This document shows positions 7,899 through 17,829 of a DNA stretch of 64,000 bases, piece by piece. The stretch comes from Pseudomonas karstica (lineage in GTDB: Bacteria > Pseudomonadota > Gammaproteobacteria > Pseudomonadales > Pseudomonadaceae): positions 1 to 64,000 of the forward strand of contig NZ_WLYI01000033.1 of the NCBI RefSeq assembly GCF_009707515.1, read 5' to 3'. Below the pieces are notes generated by a model. That model saw only the letters and a list, made by a program, of their open reading frames with translations, made no database searches and was not told where the DNA came from. Within the stretch, counting starts at the first letter, position 1. Each line of letters opens with the position of its first letter. Position numbers and translations under genes: made by a program.

Positions 7899-8507
7899 TC
7901 ACCTCTTGCTCTTGATGGCAGTGCCGAGCACTTGCAGGTATGAAACCAGTGCGTCCATTTCGGTCTTGCCCTTGAGGGTTGCCACCGCGCCGACGATGTC
8001 GTCATCGATGTACGGCACGCCAAGGGTGCGCATCACCTTGAGCTTGGTCTCGGTATGGTTGCTGTCGACCTGGGCGGTGACCAACCACGGATAGGCCGGC
8101 ATCTTCGATTCCGGCACCACGTTGCGCGGGTTGTACAAGTGCGCGCGGTGCCAGTCATCGGAGTAACGACCGCCAACACGGGCCAGGTCCGGACCGGTAC
8201 GCTTGGAACCCCAGAGGAACGGGTGATCCCAGACGCTTTCACCGGCCACCGAGTAGTGGCCATAGCGTTCGGTCTCGGCGCGAAAGGGGCGGATCATCTG
8301 CGAGTGGCACTGTACGCAGCCTTCGCGGATATAGATGTCGCGGCCTTCCAGTTGCAGCGCGGTATAGGGCTTCATGCCTTCCACCGGCGTGTTGGTGACG
8401 TCCTGGAAGAACAGCGGGACGATCTGCGTCAGGCCGCCGATGCTTACGGCGAGTACCATCAGCAGCATCAGCAGGCCGACGTTCTTTTCAATCGTTTCGT
8501 GTTTCAT
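7899..8507 (-). CDS. ccoO: cbb3-type cytochrome c oxidase subunit II (mono-haem), copy 2
   Basis: A 202-residue mono-haem cytochrome with the motif CVQCHSQMIRPF. The ATG (MKHETIEK) is preferred over the adjacent GTG because a strong TGAGGAG ribosome site lies about 7 bases upstream; that site also contains the ccoN2 stop codon. Identity to ccoO1 is very high in the stretch around the haem motif and the following YGHYSVAGESVWDHPF segment. Confidence 0.97.
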   Translation of the reverse strand: MKHETIEKNVGLLMLLMVLAVSIGGLTQIVPLFFQDVTNTPVEGMKPYTALQLEGRDIYIREGCVQCHSQMIRPFRAETERYGHYSVAGESVWDHPFLWGSKRTGPDLARVGGRYSDDWHRAHLYNPRNVVPESKMPAYPWLVTAQVDSNHTETKLKVMRTLGVPYIDDDIVGAVATLKGKTEMDALVSYLQVLGTAIKSKR

Positions 8508-8517
8508 CACAAACTCC

Positions 8518-9942
<1,425 letters not shown>

Positions 9943-10021
9943 GGTTCCCCATCCACGGTTCAACCCAAGCAGATACGACACTTGGGCTGGAGTTATAGGC
10001 AGACTAAAAAGCGAGGTAAGC

Positions 10022-10714
10022 ATGGGCAAAGAGCACAAGGCCGGTATTGACGGGGATCAATGGGCGCAGTGTGTACGGGAGCGGGGTTGGTTGTGGAATG
10101 CCGCGTCAGGCGCACTCCTGGATGAACCCGTGACGCTGATTCTGGCCCATGGTGCCGGCGCGCCAATGGACTCGGGCTTTATGAACGACATGGCTGCACG
10201 TCTTGCCGGCCATGGTGTGAACGTGTTGCGCTTCGAGTTTGCGTACATGGCCCAGCGCCGCCTGGACGGTGGCAAGCGTCCGCCCAATCCGGCGTCCAAA
10301 CTGCTTGAGTGCTGGCGTGAGGTGTATACCGAGGTGCGACGTCATGTCGCTGGGCGTTTGGCCATTGGCGGCAAGTCCATGGGCGGTCGGATGGCCAGTT
10401 TACTGGCGGATGAGCTGGGCGCTGAGGGGCTGGTGTGCCTGGGGTATCCGTTTTATGCAGTGGGCAAGCCGGAAAAACCTCGGGTCGAGCATCTGGCCGG
10501 ATTGAAGGCGCCGACCTTGATCGTTCAAGGCGAGCGGGATGCCTTGGGGAATCGGGCGGCGGTAGAGGGCTATGAGCTGTCGCCAAGTATCGAGGTGATG
10601 TGGCTGGTGGCGGGGGATCATGATCTGAAGCCGTTGAAGGCGTCGGGGTTTACCCATGAGCAGCATTTGGAGGCGGCGGCGGTGAAGGTGGCTGAATTCC
10701 TGAAATCCTTGTAG
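10022..10714 (+). CDS. Alpha/beta hydrolase family protein (KANSL3/Tex30-like)
   Basis: A 230-residue predicted soluble alpha/beta hydrolase. It shows an oxyanion-type LILAHGAGAPMDSGFM near residues 38-53, the nucleophile elbow GGKSMGGRMAS around residue 121, and late Asp (QGERDALG) and His (AGDHDLKP) candidates. The substrate is unknown. MGKEHKAG is chosen as start because GCGAGG lies 7 bases upstream; the frame is open 29 codons earlier, but that overlaps the ccoN2 start. The gene is divergent from the cbb3 operon, and a perfect ANR box lies inside its first 13 codons. Confidence 0.85.
   Translation: MGKEHKAGIDGDQWAQCVRERGWLWNAASGALLDEPVTLILAHGAGAPMDSGFMNDMAARLAGHGVNVLRFEFAYMAQRRLDGGKRPPNPASKLLECWREVYTEVRRHVAGRLAIGGKSMGGRMASLLADELGAEGLVCLGYPFYAVGKPEKPRVEHLAGLKAPTLIVQGERDALGNRAAVEGYELSPSIEVMWLVAGDHDLKPLKASGFTHEQHLEAAAVKVAEFLKSL
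10047..10060 (-). promoter_or_regulatory. Perfect ANR/FNR box for ccoNOQP-2
   Basis: TTGACGGGGATCAA matches the FNR/ANR dyad TTGAY-N4-RTCAA at every fixed position. It is centred about 111 bp upstream of the ccoN2 ATG, which with the usual -41.5 spacing predicts a start of transcription near 10012 and a leader of about 70 nt. It lies within the 5' coding sequence of the divergent hydrolase gene. Confidence 0.8.
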
Positions 10715-10805
10715 CAGCTGCCGAGGCACGAGGCTGCGATAAGGGCCGCAGGCCCTTCAGCAGTTTCAAGGCCCCGACGACTGCTGCGCAGCCGATTGCA
10801 GGCTG
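10715..10805. repeat. Palindromic intergenic repeat of Pseudomonas type
   Basis: The spacer between the convergent hydrolase and chemoreceptor genes is built of nested palindromic pieces (CAGCTGCCGAGGCACGAGGC, GGGCCGCAGGCCC, GCTGCGCAGC, GCAGGCTGCGCC). Such sequence is common between pseudomonad genes and may act as a bidirectional stop. No T-run typical of a Rho-independent terminator is visible. Confidence 0.45.
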
Positions 10806-10825
10806 CGCCAGCGGTTACAGGTGTG

Positions 10826-12391
10826 TTACCGGTTAAACCGTTCCACCAGCGAATACTGGGTGTTGGCCGTATGGGTCAGCTCCTCACTCAACTGCGACGA
10901 TTTCAGGGCTTGTTCCGACGTCTGATCCGCCAACTGTGCAATGGTGCTGATGTTGCGGCTGATCTCTTCGGCCACCGAGCTTTGCTCCTCGGTAGCAGCG
11001 GCGATCTGGGCGGTCATGTCGGTGATATGCGCCACCGCCTCACTGATCCCCACCAGCGCCTGGTCCGCTTCCATCACCCGTGCCACGCCTTCTTCAGCCT
11101 GGCGATGCCCGGCGTCCATGGTCTGCACGGCGGCGCTGGCAGTCTGCTGCAGCTTGGCGATCAGCGCATGGATCTGCCCGGTCGACTCGCTGGTGCGTTG
11201 GGCCAGTTGTCGCACTTCATCGGCCACCACCGCAAAGCCACGTCCCATCTCACCGGCACGGGCCGCTTCAATGGCTGCGTTCAAGGCCAGCAAGTTGGTC
11301 TGATCGGCAATACCCTTGATCACATCCACCACGCCGCCGATTTCGTTGCTGTCCTTGGCCAGTTGGGTGACAGTCATGCCGGTTTCGCCGACGGCGACCG
11401 AAAGGCGTTGAATCGCCTCGCGGGTTTCCCCGGCGATATCACGGCCACGCCCGGTCAGGCGATTGGCTTGCTGGGTGGCATCGGCCGTGCGCTGCACATG
11501 GCTGGCAACTTCCTGGGTGGTAGCTGCCATCTGATTGATCGCCGTGGCCACTTGTTCGGTTTCCACCCGCTGGCGCTCCAGGCCACTGGAGCTGTTATGG
11601 GCCAGGGTGCTGGACTGCACGGCCTGGGCGTTGAGGTGTTCAGCCGTGTCTTGCAAGCGCGTAAGACACGTCTTCATGCGTGCCTCCTGGCTGAGGATCG
11701 ACATCTCCAGGCGCGCCTGGGCGCCGCGACTGTCGGTGTACATCTGCGCGATCAACGGGTCGGACGTGGTCTGCTCGGCCAGGCGTAACAGACGCTTGAG
11801 TCCGCGCTGTTGCCAACTCAAGCCCAGCAGGCCCAGTGGCACCGACAGCGCGGCTGCCAGGGCAAAGCCCCAGTGGGAGTCGAGCCAAATGCTGATCAGG
11901 AAACTCAGTTGGCTGACCAGGATAAACGGCAGCCAGTCCTGCAGTACCGGCAACCACTTGTCACTGCTCGGAATCGCCGACTTGCCCTGGTTGATACGCT
12001 GGTACAGCGCCTCGGCGCGACGGATCTGCTCGGCGGTGGGCTTGACCCGCACCGACTCGTAGCCAACCGTCTGATTGCCATCGAAAACCGGCGTCATATA
12101 GGCGTTGACCCAATAGTGATCGCCATTCTTGCAGCGGTTCTTGACGATGCCCATCCATGGCAAGCCTTGTTTGAGCGTGGACCACATGTGTGCGAACACC
12201 GCCGCAGGAACGTCCGGGTGGCGAACCAGGTTGTGCGGCGCGCGCAGCAACTCGTCATGGGAAAACCCACTGATTTCGACAAAAGCGTCGTTGCAGTAAG
12301 TGATTACGCCTTTGACATCAGTGGTGGAGATCAACCGTTGCTGCGCGGGGAAGGTGAGTTCGCGCTGGGTAACGGGTTGGTTATTACGCAT
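10826..12391 (-). CDS. aer: Aer-type PAS-containing methyl-accepting chemotaxis receptor
   Basis: A 521-residue aerotaxis-type receptor. An N-terminal PAS domain at about residues 10-120 has the Aer signature (TYCNDAFVEISGFSHDEL, LVRHPDVPAAVF, GDHYWVNAYMTPV). A hydrophobic anchor spans about residues 160-205, then HAMP-like and coiled-coil signalling regions. The hairpin-tip motif is GIADQTNLLALNAAIEAARAG, ending near the conserved GRGFAVVADEVRQLAQR. In E. coli Aer the PAS domain binds FAD and reports redox state. Location between the cbb3 oxidase cluster and acnA is the same as in P. aeruginosa as I remember it, which suits energy taxis. Confidence 0.92.
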   Translation of the reverse strand: MRNNQPVTQRELTFPAQQRLISTTDVKGVITYCNDAFVEISGFSHDELLRAPHNLVRHPDVPAAVFAHMWSTLKQGLPWMGIVKNRCKNGDHYWVNAYMTPVFDGNQTVGYESVRVKPTAEQIRRAEALYQRINQGKSAIPSSDKWLPVLQDWLPFILVSQLSFLISIWLDSHWGFALAAALSVPLGLLGLSWQQRGLKRLLRLAEQTTSDPLIAQMYTDSRGAQARLEMSILSQEARMKTCLTRLQDTAEHLNAQAVQSSTLAHNSSSGLERQRVETEQVATAINQMAATTQEVASHVQRTADATQQANRLTGRGRDIAGETREAIQRLSVAVGETGMTVTQLAKDSNEIGGVVDVIKGIADQTNLLALNAAIEAARAGEMGRGFAVVADEVRQLAQRTSESTGQIHALIAKLQQTASAAVQTMDAGHRQAEEGVARVMEADQALVGISEAVAHITDMTAQIAAATEEQSSVAEEISRNISTIAQLADQTSEQALKSSQLSEELTHTANTQYSLVERFNR

Positions 12392-12488
12392 GGTTGTTCA
12401 ATCCGCAAGGCTTTGACAGGTTGTCGACCGTTGCGGGGTTTTATTTAACTTTTTTTGCAGTAATTGTGATCGCTTGATAGGCCGGCGG

Positions 12489-13280
12489 TTATCCCGCCAG
12501 CATCGGGTAGGTAAACAGTGCAAAGTGCAGCAGATTCAAGCCGAAATGCGTGGCAATCGCCGCGCCCAGGCCACCGAAGCGATAGGCCAGGCCATAACCG
12601 ACGCCAGCAATGGTCGCCAGTAAGGTCCACTGCCAGCCCGCGCCCAGATGAACCAGGCCGAACAGCAACGATGCCAGCAACAGCGCCAGGTTTTCCCCAT
12701 AAGGCAGTGGCTTGAAGCGCCGGCTCAACCCGCCCTGGATATACCCCCGAAACAGCGCTTCTTCGACCAATGTCACCAACAGCAGGTTGTTCAGCACCCA
12801 CAGCCACGCCTGTTCCGGCCATTTTGGCGCCCAACTGATAATCCCCAGCAGCAGCGCACCGCCCAGAGCTGCGATGGCAGTCAGTGTCAACGCCATGGCT
12901 GCAGCGTAGATCGACAGGCGCAAGGAGCGACGGGCAACGATCCATGGGCACGCCAGCAGCAGCCAGAAGCCGATCAGCGGTTTGTCCTGGTTCAGGTACA
13001 TCGAGAAGGGCACGGCGTCGGCGGTAAAGCGTTGTGGGTCGATACCGCGACCGTTGTAGAAACCAGGCAGCCAATGCATCGCCAAACCCAGGGCCAGCAC
13101 TATGAACAGGCCATGGCCGAGGTAACGCGCCCACGGGTTTCGCTGTTGACGTACGGCAAAGCCGGCGACCAGCAGCAGGGCGATTGAGATGGCTGCCAGC
13201 AGACCCAGTTGCCCGTAGGTCAGTGCCAGTACATAGCCGATGGAAAGAAGCGCCAGGTATAACCAAGGCCGAGCAGGCAT
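12489..13280 (-). CDS. CPBP-family intramembrane glutamic endopeptidase (CAAX-like)
   Basis: A 263-residue polytopic membrane protein with about eight hydrophobic segments. The CPBP/Abi motifs are present: the EEALFRGYIQ glutamate motif near residue 175, then FGLVHLGAGW and ATHFGLNLLH carrying the histidines. This family relates to type II CAAX prenyl proteases; bacterial substrates are mostly unknown. MPARPWLYLA is chosen as start, as the upstream open frame is highly charged and unlike a membrane protein leader. It lies between aer and acnA, 63 bp from the acnA terminator. Confidence 0.85.
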   Translation of the reverse strand: MPARPWLYLALLSIGYVLALTYGQLGLLAAISIALLLVAGFAVRQQRNPWARYLGHGLFIVLALGLAMHWLPGFYNGRGIDPQRFTADAVPFSMYLNQDKPLIGFWLLLACPWIVARRSLRLSIYAAAMALTLTAIAALGGALLLGIISWAPKWPEQAWLWVLNNLLLVTLVEEALFRGYIQGGLSRRFKPLPYGENLALLLASLLFGLVHLGAGWQWTLLATIAGVGYGLAYRFGGLGAAIATHFGLNLLHFALFTYPMLAG

Positions 13281-13342
13281 GAGCAGTCCTTGTGACGGTA
13301 AACAGCGCGGCATTATAACGACAGTGGCCCTGCGTCCAAATG

Positions 13343-13368
13343 AAAACACCGCCCCAAGGCGGTGTTTT
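13343..13368. terminator. Terminator between acnA and the CPBP gene
   Basis: AAAACACCGCC-CCAA-GGCGGTGTTTT forms a perfect 11-bp stem with A/T flanks on both sides. It lies just downstream of acnA on the minus strand and can end that transcript. Confidence 0.85.
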
Positions 13369-13383
13369 GCAGTACAGGGCTGG

Positions 13384-16125
13384 CTACGAGGCAATCAACC
13401 CCCGCAGTACATAATGCAAAATCCCTCCCGCCTTGAAGTACTCCACCTCATTCAGCGTATCGATCCTGCACAACACCTCGACGGTCTTGGTGCTCCCATC
13501 CTCCCGAGTAATCACCAGCGTCAAACTCATCCGCGGCTCAATCACGGCGTTCGTCAGGCCCAGGATGTCGATTTTCTCCTTGCCCGTCAGCCCCAACGTC
13601 TTGCGGTTCTGATCCAGCTTGAACTGCAGCGGCAGCACGCCCATGCCCACCAGGTTGGAGCGGTGAATCCGTTCGAAGCTTTCGGCGATTACGGCCTTGA
13701 CGCCCAGCAGGTTGGTGCCCTTGGCTGCCCAGTCGCGGCTTGAGCCTGTGCCGTATTCCTGGCCGGCGATGACTACCAGCGGGGTGCCAGTGGCCTGGTA
13801 TTTCATGGCCGCGTCGTAGATCGGCATTTTCTCGCCGGTGGGGATGTAGAGTGTATTGCCGCCTTCTTCGCCGCTGAGCATTTCGTTGCGGATGCGGATG
13901 TTGGCAAAGGTGCCGCGCATCATCACTTCATGGTTGCCGCGACGTGAGCCGTAGGAGTTGAAGTCGCGGGGCTCCACGCCTTGTTCGCGCAGGTAATGTC
14001 CGGCGGGGCTGTCGGCCTTGATGTTGCCGGCGGGGGAGATGTGGTCGGTGGTGACCGAGTCGCCGAGCAGGGCCAGCACGTTGGCGCCCTTGATGTCTGC
14101 GATCACCGGCAACGGGCCGGCAATGTCGTCGAAGAACGGTGGATGCTGGATGTAGGTGGAATCTTTCTGCCACACGTACGTCGCCGCTTGCGGCACTTCG
14201 ATGGCTTGCCACTGTTCGTCGCCGGCGAAGACTTCGGCGTACTCCTTGTGGAACATGCCGGTGCTGACTTGTGCGACGGCATCGGCGATTTCCTGGCTGC
14301 TGGGCCAGATATCCCGAAGGTACACCGGCTTGCCATCCGAGCCGGTACCGAGTGGTTCGCTGCTGATGTCGATACGCACGCTGCCGGCCAGGGCGTAGGC
14401 CACTACCAAGGGTGGGGAGGCGAGCCAGTTGGTTTTCACCAGGGGGTGCACACGACCCTCGAAGTTACGGTTGCCGGACAGCACCGAAGCCACAGTGAGG
14501 TCGGCCTTCTGGATGGCTTTTTCAATGGGCTCCGGCAGAGGGCCAGAGTTGCCAATGCAGGTGGTACAGCCATAGCCCACCAGGTCGAAGCCCAATTTAT
14601 CCAGGTACTGGGTCAGGCCGGCAGCCTTGTAGTAGTCGGTGACCACTTTCGAGCCGGGCGCCAGGGAGCTTTTCACCCATGGCTTGCGCTGAAGGCCCTT
14701 TTCCACGGCTTTTTTCGCCACCAGGCCCGCCGCCATCATCACGCTGGGGTTGGAGGTATTGGTGCACGAGGTGATTGCAGCGATGACCACGGCGCCGTTT
14801 TTCAGGCGATAGGTCTGGCCTTCGAAATCGTAATCGGCCTCACCCACCAAGTCGGCGTTACCCACGGCGACACCGCCGCCGCCTTCGCTTTCCAGGCGGC
14901 CTTCCTCCTTACTCGTCGGCTTGAATTGCAGGTCGAGAAAATCACTGAAGGCTTGGCCGACATTGGGCAGGGAGACGCGGTCCTGTGGGCGTTTCGGGCC
15001 GGCGAGGCTGGCTTCGACACTGCCCATGTCCAGGGACAGGCTGTCGGTGAAGACGGGTTCCTGGCCGGCGTTGCGCCACAGCCCCTGGGCTTTGGTGTAA
15101 GCCTCCACCAGTTTCACGGTGGCAGTCGGACGGCCCGACAAACGCAGGTAGTCCAGCGTCACTTCATCCACCGGGAAAAAGCCGCAGGTGGCGCCATATT
15201 CCGGAGCCATGTTGGCGATGGTGGCGCGGTCGGCCAGAGGCAGGTCGGCAAGGCCATCGCCATAGAATTCGACAAACTTGCCCACTACGCCTTTTTTACG
15301 CAGCATTTGGGTGACGGTCAGCACCAGGTCGGTGGCGGTGATGCCTTCTTTCAGTTTGCCAGTGAGCTTGAAGCCGATCACTTCCGGGATCAGCATCGAC
15401 ACCGGTTGGCCAAGCATCGCGGCTTCAGCCTCGATACCCCCCACGCCCCAGCCCAGCACGCCGAGGCCGTTGATCATGGTGGTGTGGGAGTCGGTACCTA
15501 CCAAAGTGTCCGGGAATGCATAGGTGCGGCCGTCTTCGTCCTTGGTCCAGACGGTACGGCCGAGGTACTCCAGGTTGACCTGGTGACAGATACCGGTGCC
15601 TGGCGGGACGACGCTGAAGTTGTCGAAGGCGCTCTGGCCCCAACGCAGGAAAGCGTAGCGTTCGCCATTGCGCTGCATTTCAATGTCGACGTTCTGTTCA
15701 AAAGCGCTTGGGCTGCCGAATTTGTCGACCATTACCGAGTGGTCGATCACCAGGTCCACCGGCGACAGCGGGTTGATGCGCTGCGGATCACCACCGGCCT
15801 TGGCCACCGCGGCGCGCATGGCAGCCAGGTCGACCACGGCGGGTACGCCGGTAAAGTCTTGCATCAGTACGCGCGCCGGGCGGTATTGGATTTCACGGTC
15901 GCTGCAGCGCTCCTTGAGCCAGGCGGCAATGGCTTTCAGGTCGGCGCCAGTGACGGTTTTTTGGTCTTCCCAGCGCAGCAGGTTTTCCAACAGCACTTTG
16001 AGCGACATCGGCAGTTTGTCCAGATCACCCAGGCTCTTGGCGGCTTCGGGCAGGCTGAAGTAATGGTAGGTCTTGTCGTCGACTTCTAAGGTTTTAAGGG
16101 TTCTCAGGCTATCAAGGGATGACAT
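13384..16125 (-). CDS. acnA: Aconitate hydratase A
   Basis: A 913-residue TCA-cycle enzyme interconverting citrate and isocitrate through a 4Fe-4S cluster. Cluster cysteines appear in ITSCTNTSNPSVM and YGCTTCIGNSG. Other conserved stretches include VGTDSHTTMINGLGVLGWGVG and, in the swivelling domain, IAGQEYGTGSSRDWAAKG. The start MSSLDSLRTLKTLEV is chosen because AAGGAG lies 9 bases upstream; the frame opens eight codons earlier. A small hairpin GGTCCG/CGGACC abuts the ribosome site. Length matches the bacterial IRP/AcnA type. Confidence 0.97.
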   Translation of the reverse strand: MSSLDSLRTLKTLEVDDKTYHYFSLPEAAKSLGDLDKLPMSLKVLLENLLRWEDQKTVTGADLKAIAAWLKERCSDREIQYRPARVLMQDFTGVPAVVDLAAMRAAVAKAGGDPQRINPLSPVDLVIDHSVMVDKFGSPSAFEQNVDIEMQRNGERYAFLRWGQSAFDNFSVVPPGTGICHQVNLEYLGRTVWTKDEDGRTYAFPDTLVGTDSHTTMINGLGVLGWGVGGIEAEAAMLGQPVSMLIPEVIGFKLTGKLKEGITATDLVLTVTQMLRKKGVVGKFVEFYGDGLADLPLADRATIANMAPEYGATCGFFPVDEVTLDYLRLSGRPTATVKLVEAYTKAQGLWRNAGQEPVFTDSLSLDMGSVEASLAGPKRPQDRVSLPNVGQAFSDFLDLQFKPTSKEEGRLESEGGGGVAVGNADLVGEADYDFEGQTYRLKNGAVVIAAITSCTNTSNPSVMMAAGLVAKKAVEKGLQRKPWVKSSLAPGSKVVTDYYKAAGLTQYLDKLGFDLVGYGCTTCIGNSGPLPEPIEKAIQKADLTVASVLSGNRNFEGRVHPLVKTNWLASPPLVVAYALAGSVRIDISSEPLGTGSDGKPVYLRDIWPSSQEIADAVAQVSTGMFHKEYAEVFAGDEQWQAIEVPQAATYVWQKDSTYIQHPPFFDDIAGPLPVIADIKGANVLALLGDSVTTDHISPAGNIKADSPAGHYLREQGVEPRDFNSYGSRRGNHEVMMRGTFANIRIRNEMLSGEEGGNTLYIPTGEKMPIYDAAMKYQATGTPLVVIAGQEYGTGSSRDWAAKGTNLLGVKAVIAESFERIHRSNLVGMGVLPLQFKLDQNRKTLGLTGKEKIDILGLTNAVIEPRMSLTLVITREDGSTKTVEVLCRIDTLNEVEYFKAGGILHYVLRGLIAS

Positions 16126-16476
16126 TGAATGACTCCTTATGGTCCGCACGGCTACGGACCTGACGGGACGGACAGAGCGTCTAAGCTAGCCCTGTTTTAA
16201 GTAGCTGGCTAATAACTGGACTCTATGGGCAAGTCCTATGCCTTGTATGGCTCGTTCGTTAGTTCCAATTCGGACGCCAGAAGTTCATAGCCAGGGCGCT
16301 GTGACGAGCCATAACCTGCGATGGCGAGGAACAGCAACGCAGGATGTGGCCTTCTGGCGCCAGATTGGGCTAACAGAACGCGTCATGCAGGGCATTCGGG
16401 CTCCGAACTCGGCTATCATGCGCACGTTTTCATGACAGGCATTGCGCTAGAGCAAGCCGGTTGCCCAGGAGAGTCA
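16126..16476. other. Divergent spacer between acnA and rlmM
   Basis: These 351 bp contain the divergent promoters of acnA and rlmM. The only strong structure is the hairpin GGTCCG-N8-CGGACC at 16141-16160, next to the acnA ribosome site. Open frames on the plus strand upstream of rlmM have no ribosome site or recognisable motif. No small RNA or repeat was recognised. Confidence 0.5.
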
Positions 16477-17550
16477 ATGAACACCCTTTTTATGCACTGC
16501 CGCCCGGGTTTTGAAGGCGAAGTCTGTTCCGAAATTGCGGAACACGCCGCTCGCCTGAACGTCTCGGGCTACGCCAAGGCCAAGACTGGCAGCGCCTGCG
16601 CCGAATTCGTCTGCACCGAAGAAGGCGGCGCACAACGCCTGATGCGCGGCCAGCGTTTTGCCGAACTGATCTTCCCTCGGCAGTGGGCGCGCGGGGTGTT
16701 TATCGACTTGCCGGAAACCGACCGGATCAGCGTGATCCTCGCTCATCTGCAAGGCTTTGCGGTGTGTGGCAGCCTGTGGCTGGAGATGGTCGACACCAAC
16801 GATGGCAAGGAGCTGTCCAACTTCTGCAAGAAGTTCGAAGTTCATCTGCGCAAGGCATTGTTGGCGGCTGGCCGACTGGTGGAAGACCCGAGCAAGCCGC
16901 GCTTGCTGTTGACCTTTAAAAGTGGCCGCGAAGTGTTCATGGGGCTGGCGGAGTCGAATAATTCGGCGATGTGGCCGATGGGCATCCCCCGACTGAAATT
17001 TCCCCGGGAGGCGCCGAGTCGCTCAACCTTGAAGCTGGAGGAGGCCTGGCACCACTTTATCCCCCGGGATCAGTGGGACGAGCGCCTGCACAGTGACATG
17101 ACCGGGGTCGACCTGGGTGCTGCTCCCGGCGGCTGGACCTGGCAACTGGTCAATCGCGGCATGCTGGTGACCGCAATCGACAACGGTCCCATGGCCGAAA
17201 GCCTGATGGACACAGGCTTGGTGCAGCATTTGATGGCCGATGGGTTCATCTACACACCCAAGCAGCCGGTGGATTGGATGGTCTGCGATATCGTCGAGAA
17301 ACCGGCGCGCAATGCGGCGTTGCTGGAAACCTGGATTGGCGAGGGGCATTGCCGCGAAGCGGTAGTCAACCTGAAACTGCCGATGAAACAGCGTTATGCC
17401 GAAGTGAAGCGCCTGCTGGAACGGATCGCGGACGGCTTCAAGACGCGGGGCATTCGTGTGGAGATCGGCTGTAAGCAGCTGTACCACGACCGCGAAGAAG
17501 TGACCTGTCATTTGCGTCGCTTGGATGTGAAGAAGCCAAAGGCCCGGTAA
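16477..17550 (+). CDS. rlmM: 23S rRNA (cytidine-2498-2'-O)-methyltransferase RlmM
   Basis: A 357-residue RNA methyltransferase with an N-terminal THUMP-like/RNA-binding portion and a C-terminal Rossmann fold. The S-adenosylmethionine motif is GVDLGAAPGGWTWQL near residue 210, with catalytic-type residues in MVCDIVEKPAR and VNLKLPMKQR. It 2'-O-methylates C2498 of 23S rRNA. The start MNTLFMHCRPGFEGE is chosen because AGGAGA lies 6 bases upstream and matches the family N-terminus; the frame is open 52 codons earlier. It may be co-transcribed with tusA, 27 bp downstream. Confidence 0.95.
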   Translation: MNTLFMHCRPGFEGEVCSEIAEHAARLNVSGYAKAKTGSACAEFVCTEEGGAQRLMRGQRFAELIFPRQWARGVFIDLPETDRISVILAHLQGFAVCGSLWLEMVDTNDGKELSNFCKKFEVHLRKALLAAGRLVEDPSKPRLLLTFKSGREVFMGLAESNNSAMWPMGIPRLKFPREAPSRSTLKLEEAWHHFIPRDQWDERLHSDMTGVDLGAAPGGWTWQLVNRGMLVTAIDNGPMAESLMDTGLVQHLMADGFIYTPKQPVDWMVCDIVEKPARNAALLETWIGEGHCREAVVNLKLPMKQRYAEVKRLLERIADGFKTRGIRVEIGCKQLYHDREEVTCHLRRLDVKKPKAR

Positions 17551-17577
17551 ACTGACGGCCAGTTTCAGGAGTGAATG

Positions 17578-17829
17578 ATGAGCGACATTTTTGATACCCC
17601 CGTCGACGGCACCCTCGATGCCACCGGCCTCAACTGCCCGGAACCTGTGATGATGCTGCACCAGCACATCCGCGACCTGGAGCCAGGTGGCTTGTTGAAA
17701 GTCATCGCGACCGATCCCTCGACCCGTCGCGATATCCCTAAATTCTGCGTGTTCCTTGACCACGAGCTGGTGGACCAGCAAGAACAGGCCGGGACCTACC
17801 TGTACTGGATCCGCAAGAAATCCGCTTAA
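17578..17829 (+). CDS. tusA: Sulfur carrier protein TusA
   Basis: An 83-residue sulfur-relay protein with the invariant LNCPEPVMMLHQ motif; the cysteine in CPEP carries persulfide for tRNA 2-thiouridine synthesis and related pathways. The second of two adjacent ATGs is preferred because AGGAG is then 6 bases away rather than 3. Its stop codon overlaps the stop of the convergent MATE gene within the palindrome AGCTTAAGCT, so there is no room for a terminator between them. Confidence 0.95.
   Translation: MSDIFDTPVDGTLDATGLNCPEPVMMLHQHIRDLEPGGLLKVIATDPSTRRDIPKFCVFLDHELVDQQEQAGTYLYWIRKKSA

Noticed and set aside
10715..10825. Rho-independent terminator between the hydrolase and aer
   Set aside because: The palindromes are there but no T-run follows on either strand, so it is reported as a repeat instead.
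12413..12430. TTGACAGGTTGTCGA upstream of aer as an ANR box
   Set aside because: The half-sites are separated by 5 rather than 4 bases and one half is poor, so it does not fit the dyad.
13981..16089. A 702-codon open frame on the plus strand
   Set aside because: It is antisense to acnA and has no family motifs; long antisense frames are common in high-GC genes.
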